From: Plazaster borealis | Lineage: Eukaryota > Echinodermata > Asteroidea > Forcipulatida > Labidiasteridae | DNA: 64,000 nt | Assembly: GCA_021014325.1 (NCBI GenBank) | Contig: CM037474.1 | Span: forward strand, 25,303,488 to 25,367,487 | Reading direction: 5' to 3' | Part shown: positions 23,601 through 38,100 of the stretch, one piece after another | Numbering within the stretch: position 1 is the first letter of the stretch | Layout of the letters: every line of letters starts with the position of its first letter | Translations under genes and position numbers: made by a program | Notes under the pieces: model-generated | Databases searched by the model: none | The model's input: the letters and a program-made list of their open reading frames with translations, nothing else | Told to the model about the DNA's origin: nothing

Positions 23601-26600
23601 GGTAATAAGGCAAGGTTATTGAAAATACAACATTGGAGATAATATAGTTGTATTCAATAAACTCCTAAACTCAATTATATATGTATTGACACCCCTTTGA
23701 TATTGAACCTTTCTTATGGTGCATCATTGGGTAGGTGTATAATGGCGTATATTATTAACATGTATGGCCTAATCCATTAATAGAGAAGTCTCTATAATAA
23801 TAGAGATATCTCTATTAAATTAATTAATAGAGATACCTATATTAAATGAATTAGTAGAGATATCTCTATTGTTAATAGAGATATCTCCAAATGTTAACTT
23901 TGTACGCCCGATAATAGAGATATCTCTATTTCGGATTAAATGTCAAGTATGTACATGTTGTACGCCATAAATAGGGGTATGTGGAATCAGGTTGGCTTGG
24001 GTTCTTTCTTGCATTACATGTGGATTTGAATTGATTTGATTTGTTTTATTATGTTTTGTTTTGTTTTGTATTGTTTTGTTTTGTTTTGTTTTGTTTTGTT
24101 TTGTTTTGTTTTGATCTGATCTGATCTGATCTGATTTGATTCGATTTTATCTGATCTGATCTGATCTGATCTGATCTGATCTAATCTGATTTGATCTGAT
24201 CTGATTCGATTCGACTTTATCTGATCTGATCTGATCTGTGATCTAATCTGATGTGATCTGATCTGATTCGATCTGATTCGATCTGATTTGTTGATCTGAT
24301 TTGGCCTGCTTTAATTTGATTTAAACACTAGGTGTTGGTTATGCTGGACTGGTGATGTCATTCTGGCTCAACGTCTGGTACGTCATGCCGATGGCGTGGG
24401 CCCTGCTGTACCTGGTCAACTCGTTCACTTCCACGCTACCCTGGGAAGGATGTGATAATGACTACAACACGGAATTCTGCGTCGCCAATTATTCCTATAA
24501 CGATAACATTTCAACCAACCCCGCGGAAGAATTCTGGGAGTAAGGACTTTTTTTGTAGATTTTAACCCCGATGCTCATTCCACTGCTGCAAATCTTCCCG
24601 GGGGAAATGAAAACTATGAAGCCCCTTTCATACTAGGCGACTTTCCCGGGAAATTCTCAGGAGAGTTTAGCTGACCTTTTAACACCTGAAATGCCAACCC
24701 TGGCGATCTCCCGTGAAATAGCTACCCCCTTCTTGCGAGTAGGGCTGAGCAAGATAACCCCAGGGTTGTGAAACAACACGGGGTGGCGGTGCCCGAGCCG
24801 AAACCAAAGGTCCATGTCACACAGATCGGGGCAAGCTTTGTCTTATTAGCAACCCTGGATTTCCTCTGAGGAATTCACATTGATGCTCGATATGTGGCAT
24901 GATGCACCGACCCCCCCCCCTCCCCCTCCTTTTGTGTATTCATTGTGTTCTGGGAATCTCAGGAATTCTTTAGAGGATTTTAGGGGGTACATCTGTACAC
25001 TGAGGAAAATAGTGTATATACTCCCCAGGGAGCTGAGAAAGATTAAAGGAATGTTAATTATTGGCCCAATGACCAGGGCACTAATGTAAAGTGCATTGAT
25101 ACGTTATTGTAAAATGCGCTATATATAAGAACTAGTTATTATATTATTATTATTATCCCGAGATAAATTATCTAGGCATGTCGTCCTTCTAACGTTTATG
25201 ATGTCATCATCCTGCAGTAAATTATCTCAGAATCTCAACAAGTTGGATGGCACTTCCAGAGCTCCGTACATTTTGTTGACGATCGAAGTTCGATTTCATT
25301 AAGCAACTGCAATCTGAGCACCGACCCAAAAACATCTCATCAAAAAAATCTTTAAAAGCTTGCCAGAAAACGTTTACCAGTCGAAATACCTAGCCATACC
25401 TAATTTTCTTCCGCTTAGCAAAACAATTTAAGCAATATTTTCAACTTCAAAAGTTCTATGAGATCATGGGCCCCGCAAAGGTAAAACTAATATGTCTTTC
25501 TATCACAATGATTCTCATTTCAACAGGAGATACGTCTTGGAAAAGTCTGAAACTATCGACAACCCCGGGAAGGTTCGTTGGCAGTTGGCCCTGACGCTGC
25601 TCGTGGTGTGGGTGGTGTGCTACTTCTGTATCTGGAGGGGTGTTAAATGGACGGGAAAGGTAACATCAACAGAAACAGTACGGCTTTGGGCGTCGTGACA
25701 TATCCATGAACTAAATATCTCAACAAGGGACGAAGTCTGTATTTCTTATTACAGGCGCTACGATGAAAAACGCATTGCTTTACGGGGTGGGGTGTGAAGG
25801 GGACGTGTGGAGTGTGTCTAATCATGGAGGTAGGAATAGATCCTACCTCCATGGTCTAATCATGGTCTAATTATTGCTCCATAGACATCCCAAGGACAAT
25901 GCATCTCAAAAGGGTGGGGATGACGTTAGCTTGAGTGTGTCCATATGCTCCTTAAAGGCACTGAACACGTTTGGAAATTGTCAAAGACCAGTGTTCTCAC
26001 TTGGTGTATCCCAACATATGCATTAAATAACAAGCCTGTGAAAATTTGGGCTCAATTGGTCATCGAAGTTGCAAGAAAATGATGAAAGAAAAAACACCCT
26101 CGTTGTACAAATTTGTGTGCTTTCAGATAGGAATAAAAGGCTTCTTGCAAGAAGTCTTTTATTATTTTAGTGAGAAATTACCTCTTTCTCAAAAACTACG
26201 TAACTTCAGAGGAAGTCGTTTCTCACAATGTTTTATACTATCAACAGCTCTCTGTTGCTTGTTACCAAGTAAGTTTTTATGCTAATATTTGTTTTGAGTC
26301 ATTACCAAACGTGTACGATACCTTTAAGTGCTTATGGTATGGGCCCATGCACATTTACAGGTCAGCATGGCCTGTTTGGGGATCCACACTCCCTGAGTCC
26401 GAGACCCAGATTCCGGGTGATATTGCCATCAAACGGGTCATGTTGACTCATATTGCCCACAGGTACTCTACACCCAGATCATATCTGACCTGGCACTTTT
26501 TACCATAAACTCAGCTAGTGTATATGGGGAAAAGAAAGGGATGAATGCAAAATTAAACAAGGGGTGTCGCGGGGTACCTCATGTACCTCATGGGTTTTTC

Positions 26601-29163
26601 AAGGTACAAATTAGGGGCTACTCGTAGTTCAACATGGTTCAACCCTGAGCCTTGTATATTTTTGCATTCCTCCCTTAGTCTATTCTGAAACTGTTTTTCA
26701 TGATATTCATTGCTGGATAGTGTCTTCTCTCTTTCTCTTGTTATGAACTGTAGAGTTTACCCCGTTCTCCCCCCGATTATTCAAGTTGTTCTTAGGAATT
26801 GCTATGTTGTGGCAAAACTGTTTATTGAGAGAGTAGCGACATGGAGGGACCAGTTTTTCTTCAGTCACGTGATTACTGGGCGCCATTTTTGGTCCAATGT
26901 AGCAAAACCCAATTTGCAGTCTTGTCTGGCACAATCTGTGCGCACATGCGTTAGGGGGACCGAAAATGGCAAGCTGTGGTGTTTCTGATCAGCAGAGGGT
27001 GGGTTCGAGTCCCGGTCGTGGCACTTGTTTCCTTGAGCAAGATACTTTAATACCATAAATTGCTTTTGAAAATGGCTTCTTATCGCAAGTTGTCGCAACT
27101 CTCTCAATACACAGCTCTGTGTTGTGGTACACGAGCTCGCCCAAGGTTTTGGTTGAAATGGTGGAAACGATTTCCATGCGATTTCAGAGGGGTGTTGAGT
27201 TGATTAACACAAGTTGCTATTTAACACTGAATTCAACATTGGTGCCCGTGCTGGGGTCTCTTGAATCTAGAGCAGTGAAATTGATTCACATCAATCTGCT
27301 CCAGGCGAAGTAGACGTTAGATGTGGTTCTCATTTTGTCGGTTCGGTATGTTATTCCCCCCGGTGTCCAAATAATTTTGTCTAAGATTAACCGGCTTATG
27401 CAAGCCCGAGGGCTGCATGCCGTTGTAAGTGACTGTGTAACAACTTATACGTCTGGTCATCTGTTGATATCAGGGCATTATTATTATTATTATGAAACCA
27501 AGGATGCCTCTTAAGTGAACTTAATCACTGTAGCTCGCAAGCCTGAGGAAACCTGTAATTTATACGGTATTATATTGGCATGTGAACCAGAAACACCGGG
27601 GTTAACCCCTACTCTTCCACAATGAGTGTTCTGGGTTTTTTGTACGCGCACTACCAATCCTAGTACACGGGACCTACGGCTCAATGTCCCATCCGAAGGA
27701 CAAAGCAATTTATGGTATTAAAGTATCTTGCTCAAGGAAACAAGTTCCTCGACCGGGACTCGAACCCACCCTCTGCTGATCAGAAACACCAGAGCTTGAG
27801 TCCGAAATGAATTGCTGTATTTTGCAAGATGTGGCAAACCAATCATTATCACCAACCAAATAAAATAAGCGAGGGGAAATTAGATCATATTACTTAGAGG
27901 GGGTTAAATTCCTCCTCCATCTCCGGTACAATGACACTGCGGCTTCCGTGGGAGAATCTTGGTTTATGTCCAGAGTCCAATTTCATAGAGTTGCTGAAGC
28001 AGCAAATATTGCTTAACAATTTTCTGCTAAGCAAAAAAAAAGCAGCTTACCAGTCACAGATAGCGCTTGTCGAATGGCATTTTGGCTGGTAACCTTATTC
28101 TGGTGAGCATAATTTTGCTGTGCTTAGCTACTGTTTATGGTTTAAGCAGCTTTATAAAATTGAACCCCGGTCTTTAGCTGATACACATGATATCGATTAT
28201 TTTGTATAAGCTGGGTATGATTTATGAATGTGTCAAGCTGGATCAAGCCTGTGACGAATGTTAAAGCCTGGGGAAAAAACACTGCCACCTTTTTAACTCA
28301 CCATTCAAAGGTTTTTAGACGAAGAGATCGCCCGAGGGTCTGTTATTTGTCTGAGATTCGGATTCCTCGAGAATTGGGGTAGAAGGCCGTTATTTCTCGG
28401 TGGTTATATGAACCAATTTAGCCTCGGTCTCCACCCATATCAACCTGTCTATGATATTATGACCTCGCCTGGGGGATGAGTCTCCAATTAGCGTAACTGA
28501 AAACATCTCCATAACAAAAACAGGTTGAAGGTGGCTTGTGATCGGTCCCCTGTATTTTGTGCTCCAGGGAAAGAGGTTGTTCAGTAGGCTTTGCTGCTTA
28601 TATTATACTGGTCTCCTGTCTTTATCCGCAAAGATAAGGGCAGCCACTGGTCTTACATGCCCAATGATTTCAGTGGATAAACTTCATTGATCACAATTAT
28701 ATTGAACCTATATATATTATATATTGAACCTGTCCATAGCTTAATTTGCTAATCAAATACAAAGCAGGGTACCAGTCAGAAGTACTTTACATTGCATGCA
28801 ATTTTGGCTGGTAACCTGGGATTTTTTCCAAGCAAGATTTTTCTGTGCTAAGCAGACTTTTGTGTGATTAATAGCTTGATTAAATTTGGCCATGGACCCA
28901 ACTTTGTTCGCTGCTTACCGCACAGTTCTGCTTAATAATAATGGGCCGTCAGGGCAAAAATATGCGGTAAGCAGTGCCTTGACAATTAGAGCCTTTGTCG
29001 CCACTCCCTTTCAGTCTGATTTGAATTTTATTCTTCAAATCGTTCGTTTGTTTATCTGTTTGTCTGTTTGTCTGGGTTGATGTTCTTCGAGGAGTAGAAT
29101 GTGTTGAAAGTTGTGAATGCTAAACCAGGATCCTTTGTGCTGTTTCAAATTTATATTTGAAGG

Positions 29164-29199
<36 letters not shown>

Positions 29200-32100
29200 G
29201 TTGTTGTTGTTGTTTGTTTGTTTGTTTATATTGTCGTTATTGTTGTTGTTTACCAGATACAAACCATGTTTGCTTATTTTTGTTGATTACTTTAGGTCGT
29301 GTATTTCACCTCAATGTACCCGTACGTCATGCTCATCATCATGTTCTTCAGGGGCGTGACACTAGAGGGCGCTGAAAAAGGAATCATTTATTACCTGAAA
29401 CCGGATTTCACGAGACTTGGAGATTCGCAGGTTCGTTCTTCTTGTCTTTTTAGGTATAGCTATAGATAGAATTGTATTGTACCACTGAGGGGAATTTTTT
29501 AAGGGGATTAATCAAGACGGGTCATTCAACCGGTATATACAGATAATAACTCCTAATGTAAAGACAGCTACACTCTAAAAAAAACACCCGGTCAGAATTA
29601 ACCCGGATTCCGCGGGTCTCAGAGGGCTTGAGGTTTTTAAAACTCGGATTTTGTGTCATTTTGACGAAGATTCCGGGCTATAATACTCACCCAGAAATGA
29701 GTCAGGTCCCACGGGACCTGGATCCGGGTCAATTCTGACCCGGAACTTTGTCTAGAGTGTTTAAGGCACACGTTTGGTAATTACACGCACACAAAATAGC
29801 ATAAAAACTGACTTGGTAACGAGCAACGGAGAGCTGTTGATAATATAAAACATTGTGAGAAACGACTCCTTCTGAATTTAAGTAGTTTTTGAGAAAAAGG
29901 TTATTTCTCACTGAAATGTTTGAATCTGAAAAAACAGGCTCTGAAAGCACACAAATTTGTACAACAAGGGTGTTTTTTCTTTCATTATTTTCTTGCAACT
30001 TCGATGACCAATATTGAGCCCAAATTTTCACAGGTTTGTTATTTTATGCATATGTTGGGATACACCAAGTGAGAATACTGGTCTTTGACAATTACCAAAC
30101 GTGTTCAGTGCCTTTAAGGCTCAAACCCCATTTAATACCCAGTAGGTATTGTGCTGGCTATACTGGTGGCTTTACAAAAGATTGGTGAGACACGCTTATA
30201 CTAAAATGAATTAATTTGCATCTCCGCAATGCAAAATCTCAACATTCAACATTTAATGAAAACTTTAACCTTTCCCCGATGGTAGGTTATTATTGTTCTG
30301 AAATTTTAGATTTTTGTTTCAGGGTCAAGTACATTATTACGATCCCCTCTATTTTTTTCAATGCACGTAACCTCGGGGGTCGTTCAGTGGACGGCCGTGT
30401 TTTGTCAAAGATAATGTGCAAAGAAATCAATCTAATGGGAAAAACACGTGTTTTTATACAGCTTGTATTCCACCCTGTTGTTACAAGTGCAAAAGGTGAC
30501 TAAACAAATAATATATTGATACATTCAAACACACCAAAGCTGTAACTTGATGCTTTAATTTCTATTTTAGAATCATTATTACTCCTAAATATTTAATGCA
30601 GAAAAAAACATACACATTTATTTCCACACAAAAAAACCTTACGCACAGACCTCCAAACGCAAGCCGTTTGCCAAAATAAAAAAGGCACCTCACCTATGTT
30701 ATTTTTACCACAGCCAAGAAGATCATATCCCATTCAAAAATTGGTTTGTATCATTGCCTGGTCTGTCAACATTCGAACTTTTTTTAAAGGCAGAATAAAA
30801 AAGATCCTTCAGATCGGATAGTGCATCATGTGGATAATACATGATTCAATCACAGAAATCCATTTAGCACTCCAGCACTAGACAATCTACTTAACTCATT
30901 AATAGCACACTGTCGAACCGAGAGAGAGACGAGCGGCGGACGGCGCTGCAGCTCGGGCGGTAATTCGCGCCGCGACCTCGGTTGGCCACATGGATTGTCT
31001 TGCCTGCTTCGAACCCTATCGATTGCCCGTATATAAGTCCGAGGCTAATTTTGTCCTCCACTTTCTGCGGATCTGTGGTGTACTTAAGAATTCGCAGGTG
31101 CAGCTATCTGGGGTTATATTATTGTCTCTGTGGTGTCTTTATTTATTCATATGGCTGGTCTGCGATGGATGAGTGTCATTGAAGTGAACGAAACGGAGTG
31201 CCCAATTATTATGCAGCGATAAATCGTCTTGATTATCAAACATTTCGGTTCAACCAAACATGCATATACAAGACTAAAACTCAAAATTACGTTCTTAGTC
31301 AGTGGGGTTTTTTCTTCAGACTCCCGAATTTATTTTTGTTTTTCCCTAATGATGAAACTTTAAATCTTAAAGCAAGCAAGCTGCCATTTATGATAAATAA
31401 ATTGTGAGAAATAACTCCCTTTAAAGTAATGTAGTTTTAGAGAGAGGTAATTTTCACCCCCAAACATTTGAATCAGAGAAAGGCTTCAGTCAGGCATCTG
31501 AAAGCACACAATGCAACAAGGGTGTTTTTTCTTTCATTATTTTCTTGCGACTTTGAAGACCAATTGCGCCCAATTTTTTACAGGTTTGTTGTTGTGTGCA
31601 TGTTGAGCTACACCAAGTGAGGATACTTGTCTTTGACAATAATACCAAAAGTGTACCCTGCCTGTTAAGCAGAAATTGTTACTGAAAAACTTTATGATTA
31701 AGCAAAAAATAGCAGGGAAATAAGCAAAGGCAAAGACAGTAGTGGAAGGATATTTTGGCTGGTAACCATAATTTTGTTAAGCAAAATTGTTTTGTGCTTA
31801 GTTGTTTTTTGTGCTTAAGCAGCTCTATATTGGACCATGCTGATAAATCATTGCGTCACACGCGTACGTGTCTACCGCACGCCCAAAGTTGTCGCCACTT
31901 CTGGTGTCATTGGGGATGTTGTCCCGGTGTGTGTGTCCCCCTTACGGTAAATCAAAATGGGCTGAAGGAAGTTGATTCAAAAGAGGGCGCTATATCAGAT
32001 GAAGTTTCTATACGATTCGCCGTGTGGGGACAGAATCTCCGGGGGACAGAATCTCCTGCCACACCGGCTAGCGCCAAAGCTGGCATATGTTTGTGAGCAA

Positions 32101-35100
32101 TTTTACCAAAACATCGTTACCATTTCATCGTTCAAAAGCATTTTCTTATGACAGAAACTTTTACTTATGAAAAAAACCTTTTAACAACCTTTTTTATGAT
32201 TGTAAAAATGAACGCGGGACAGAAACTCCAGCCACACCAGCAAGCACCAAAGCTGGCATACGTTTGTTTGTAATTTTTACCCAAAAAATAACCCATTTCA
32301 TCGTTCAAAAGCATTTTCTTATGACAACAACTTTTACTTCTGAAAAGACCTGTTAACAACACTTGTTTATGTATGTAAAAATGAAGGTACAGTCCTTGAA
32401 GTGAAATAGCAGGTTGTTCCTCCAATCTACAGGTTTGGCTCGATGCGGTGACGCAGATCTTCTTCTCCTATGGAACTGGATTGGGAAGTTTGATCGCTCT
32501 GGGAAGCTATAACAAATTTAACAATAACGTCTACAAGTAAGTAAGCCTTAAAGCTGGGCTTGGCGGCAGTAAAATGTAAACAAGTTTTGTGGTAGCACCA
32601 TGTGATAATCTCATTTGAGTAGTGTTCAACCTCGTTCCCAGTGGTGTACAATCACGCCGCGCCATTTTTCCCCACAATGCCTTGCTCACGAGAGGTATCC
32701 CTCAGGCTAGGGTAAACCCCGAAAAGAAACTCATACTGGTAATGTTTGAGTCGTGTTGGTCCTTTTCAGAAACCAAAAGGAGGCTTGTATTGAAATGCCC
32801 ACTGACAAATACAAAAAGAAACAAATAACAGCTTAAACAAAAGCAAAAAGCAAACAAATGTTAACATTTTAACTCAAAGAGGAATAAAAATAATTTTGGG
32901 TTGAACAAAGAAAAATTTATTTGGACCAACGACCTCCGGATTAACGTGCCGGTGTGGCAAGAGATTCTGTCGTCCCCCCCCCCCCCCACCAATACGGCGA
33001 ACTCTGTACAAACTTATTTTGATAGCGCCCTCTGTTGAATCACCTCCTCCAGCCCATGTTTATATTCCCGTATAGGGACAGAATCTCCGGGGACAGATTT
33101 CCCTGGGACACCGGCGCTCTTCACAAATAAAAATGATGATAATAAAACTAAAACGAAGGTGGTAATAACAACATGACTAGAAGGAGTTTTGAAGAGGGAC
33201 GACATGAATGTTACATAACTACACAGTTTGGTAACTAGGCAGGAATGCATAAAAGAAAGGAAACTAAGCTGAGTATTTTTGAAAACCAGTAGTGATTTAA
33301 AAGTGGCCTTGAACTGTCTCTTGCCAATGTTCTTTAAAGGCACTGAACACGTTTGGTAATTGTCAAAGACCAGTGTTCTCACTTGGTGTATCCCAACATA
33401 TGCATAAAATAACAAGCCTGTGAAAATTTGGGCTCAAATGGTCATCGAAGTTGCAAGAAAATGATGAAAGAAAAAACACCCTCGTTGCACAAATTTGTGT
33501 GCTTTCAGATAGGAATAAAAGGCTTCTTGCACGAAGTCTTTTAATATTTTAGTGAGAAATTACCTCTTTCTCAAAAACTACGTTACTTCAGAGGGAGTCG
33601 TTTCTCACAATGTTTTATGCTATCAACAGCTCTCTGTTGCTCGTTACCAAGTCAGTTGTTATGCTGATATATATTTTGAGTAAACGTGTACAGTGCCTTT
33701 AACAATGTCTGTTTTGTTTGAATGTTTCTACAATTTCCAGGGACGCTATTATCGTATCGGTTATCAACAGTTGTACCAGTTTCTTTGCTGGATTTGTCAT
33801 CTTTTCAACCTTAGGGCACATGGCACATGTGCAGCATGTTGATGTTGCAAATGTCACAGCGTCTGGTAAGTATAAAATAAAACAGCCCGTTTCTGTTTTT
33901 CTTGTTTACACAAATTTTTGCCCGTCAATTTTTTCAAGTAGGCTAGGAAGCAACAAGGGAAACTGACTCAAGTATTATTTTTAATAATTTTGGGTTAAAC
34001 AAAGAAAAAATGACTGGCAATTACATGTTGAATGGCTTATGGCTGGTACCCCGAACAAAGGTATTGACAAAATAGGGAGACTGACAACATTAGGGCTAGA
34101 TAGCTCAGTCGGTATAGAGCACCGGCACGTTTATCCAGAGGTCGCAGGTCCAAGTCCCGCTCTAGTCAATTTTTCTTTGTTTGACCAAAAGAAATTAGTC
34201 TAATTTTTCGTCAAGGGCCCAATTTCATAGAGCTGCTTAAGCACAAAAAGTAGCTAAAGACAACAAAATGCCAGCCAAAATGCCATTTCTCATGTACAAT
34301 ATGTGACTGGTATCCTGCTAATTTTTGCTTTTATAGCAGAAACTTTGTAAGCAATATTTTCTGCTAAGCAGCTCTATGAAATTGGGCCAAGGTTTTAGAA
34401 CTTTGTTCCGTATTTCTGAGCATTATTGGTAAAGGTATTTCTACCTCAATGATTCAATAGACTCGTCAAACAGTCAACAAGTGGAACTTTCATCACATTG
34501 AGGTGGTCATGTTATGAAGGTTTAGTGAATGTCCACCATGTGTTTATTTCGATTGGAAAAAACGGGGATAAAGTTCTCGCACGTGGCAGTTTCTCAGGCA
34601 AAACAAATGTCTCAGGATAATGGTACTTTGACCAAGTTTCTAAAACAAATCAAGCTTCCAGGTTACGAGTGTGCGTGAGTTTTTAGGGTTTCATTTCGAC
34701 GTGGGTCAGAATTGACCCGGAATGAGAAGGATCACGTGGGGCCAGACCCATTTCAGGGTCAACATGACTCAGAGTCTGAGTGAAAAACAACACTATACTG
34801 ACCCGGATTCCTGGTTATGGCGTGGAAAACGGGTCACGCTGAACCCCCCCCCCCCCCCACCCCCCAACACACAACTTTATGGCTCTATGTGATGCTGCTG
34901 CTTCTGGTTCAATTCTGACCCAGTATGTTTTATAACATTTTCTTTATGTCACAGCCATTGCCCAAGTCTATAGATTACGATGATTGTGCTTGGTTTGTGA
35001 CCTTTTGTTGTACTGCATTTGTATTTCTATCATACTCCAGGACCGGGACTTGCGTTCTTGGCCTACCCAGCTGCCCTGGCTCAGCTCCCGATCTCTCCGC

Positions 35101-38100
35101 TCTGGTCTTGCTTCTTCTTCTCGATGATCTTCATGGTCGGTCTGGACAGCCAGGTACAGGAGATTAAATGACAGTCTCTGTTCCTATATTCCTAGTCAGT
35201 TAAAGGCAAAAAGGGGGCGGTTCCTTATTCTAGATCCATAAAACTAAATAACTAACATGCCTTCTCTATTGCTACGTCATTGCACTTAGAAAGCGGAAAA
35301 CGATTTCCTACTTTGGACCTATGATGTCTTTGATCACATCGGTAGTCGTAGTTTTAATCATAGCAGTCAATGCTTGTACATTACCCCACGCCTCTTTCTG
35401 GTTCTGTATTCTGGTTGGCTGAAGCACGGTCACGTGGGGTTCAATAATCATAGGCTAATACATGAAACCTGTCCCCGCACCTTGAACTAGTTGCGCGTCA
35501 AGACATCGCGCGTGCGCAATTTGCGGGAAATAGTTCCCAAACCCAGGCAATATTATACTCGAAATTGTTGACTGGTTACAGCGCCCTCTCATGATGTGAG
35601 CAGTATAAAACAGCAACTAAAAATTGATCTAGGGATTTTAAAGCGTTCCCTCAATTTGTTGAACTACTCATGGTTGAGTTGCTCATGAGTGTTGAATTAA
35701 AACAGTTTAGCTAAAAACCCGTGTTTTTCATATTTTTGAATGAGTGTGTTTAAAAACACGTATGGACTGGCATTGTTATGTTCTTCTCGTTCATCTGTTT
35801 GGAAAGAGGGCGCCCTGGCACCCCAAGTCCTTCAAAGGCATAATTCGGTCACTAGTACATATTTATCTTCTCTCGGGCCTGTGAGGGACTAGAACAGGGT
35901 ACCACTTCCCTCGGCCTTCGGTGTAGGGAAATAGCGCCCTCCTTTGGTCACTCACGGTCCCTCGGGGTGCATAGATGTGCACTGTTGACGTCATTGCCAG
36001 TCCATAATGTTTGTACTATTCTAACACTATTCTAAATTTCTTGGTAACAGTTTTGCACAATGGAGGGTTTCTTCACGGCGTGTATGGACGAATGGCCGAA
36101 GTATCTGCGTCGCTACAAGGAGGTCTTCATAGCAGTAACTTGCGTCTTGTCGTATATTATTGGACTGACTTTGGTAACACAGGTAATGACCTAACAAAAC
36201 CGCCACCAACGTCCATCTGAAAATATTCTGCTTCAATTTAAGACTGCGTTAAAGGAACGCTTCCTCCTTTTAATGTGAATTTCTAATGCGTGTGAAAAAA
36301 ACCTGTTTGTGGACGATGCCTTGAAAGTCCACATTATCAATTTCCTAAGACTCTTTGGTGTTATGTAAATATGTACAAACGTTTCCCTCCAACACATGGA
36401 AACTTACCTGTAGTCTTTCAATTCGATATAAATTCATGTTTGTATATTTTGTTCTATTTGGGGATCAGGTTGGCTGGGTGGTTTCTTTACCTGCCTTTCA
36501 CCTCTATGGACCCTGGTTCGAATCCCAATTCACTAGAGCCTTGCATGTGGATTGTGGTTTTCAATACCTACTTGATTACATTGGTTTTTTAAGTTGGGGT
36601 TTTCCTCCCCAACTAAAACTTAACATTTCTTCTCGTTTCCAGTTCATCCTGTTGCGCTAATTGTACTATTTATTGGATGTGTAATTAAAGAAAATGTATT
36701 ATACATATAAACGTTTTTCTAACCCCCTTGACCCGTCTTGTTTTACAGGGCGGTATCTATGTGTTCGAGATATTCAACACCTATGCAGCAAGCGGCATGA
36801 GTTTGTTGTTCCTCATGTTTTTTCAAACCACGGCGATCAGCTGGTTTTACGGTAAGATTTCAATGGTATTTCAGCATTGGGTACAACATAAATTTCTCTT
36901 CTTTGAAAAAAGTTCATGGCTTAGTGATGTCCAGATCAGGGCCCAATTTCATAGAGCTGCTTAACGGCCGATTTTGAGCTTACTGAGCGAGTTTCCATTT
37001 CATATCGCTGCTAACCGTAAGCACATGAAAAGGCATGCTAACCTTCCGGTGCTTACTGAATGAAAATGAATGGTTTCGAAAAGGGCCAAAGACCATCCTC
37101 AAATATCCCTTTAAGGGTGCACCCCACTAAATAGGGAGAAAACAGAGCGTCGACCTCATTAATATTTTGTAGGCCCTCAAAATATTCGATATTAGACAGA
37201 TTTGAGAGCCCCCAAGGGGGAAAGTGTAAAAATGTTGCCCAACCTGGGGGTTGTTGACTGCCAACTTCAGGTATTTTGGATGACAAAGGCCCTGAAAAAA
37301 GGGTCCTATTTGCCGAGAGGTGTAGGGACATTTTTCAAGATTGATGCTCGGACGTTTAGAAACTTTCACTGCTGTAGGGGTGTTTGTTTTTTTGGAGGGA
37401 GAATAACTCTCCGGGCCTTGGGACTCCCCATATTAAATTGAGCAGCGGATACAAGTTCAAGAGTCAATGGAAAATTTTCCCTTTACTGTTAAAAGCTGTG
37501 AGACTTCTATAAGTTGTTTATGTTTTTTTAAATATATTTAGCATTTGGCACTGTGATGCTACGGGAGTTTATTTAGTGGGGTGCACCCTTAACGAAAAAC
37601 TCTTTCCCCTTGCCATTATCCCCCATAGAGTCCTGTATCGTTTTACGGCAATCTTGGTCAGATTTTCTCTAGGCACCAGACTGTTTTCAGGCTGCGGCTG
37701 CGACTGTTGCTAAGCCGTTAATTCGGAAACGGCCAAATAATATTACGTGGGTTCGAATTTCAAACAAAAATGACTACCGAATGGAAACATTCTGTGTTGC
37801 TCTACTACACAGGTGTGGACCGGTTTTATCGCAACATAGAGTACATGATTGGTTACCAGCCGTTTATTTGGTGGAAGATCTGCTGGGTTGGGCTTGTACC
37901 CGCTCTATGTCTGGTAAGTATCCCATATGTCAATTACGAAGCTTCTAATATTAATAATATGGAAAGGTTTGCGGTAACACCATGTAATGACTTTCTCTAA
38001 ATGAGTTGGGGTGGTTCTGAAAAGAACCGTTGATTTCAACTCGACGTTTCGATCAGTATGCTCTGATCTGATCGTCTTCTGATCGTCTTCTGCTTTCTCC

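Noticed and set aside
29157..29375. Long poly-Val or poly-Cys frame overlapping exon d
   Set aside because: Created by the TTG microsatellite reading into the exon; the acceptor at 29295 and family alignment define the real exon.
33014..33415. 133-codon minus-strand frame
   Set aside because: It runs into MITE family A and the same 26-residue end recurs at 2974, so it is repeat-derived.
34091..34170. A possible functional tRNA gene (GGGCTAGATAGCTCAGTCGG...)
   Set aside because: The B box is degenerate, the anticodon arm does not fold cleanly, and an inverted fragment of the same sequence occurs at 32893. It behaves as a dispersed SINE.
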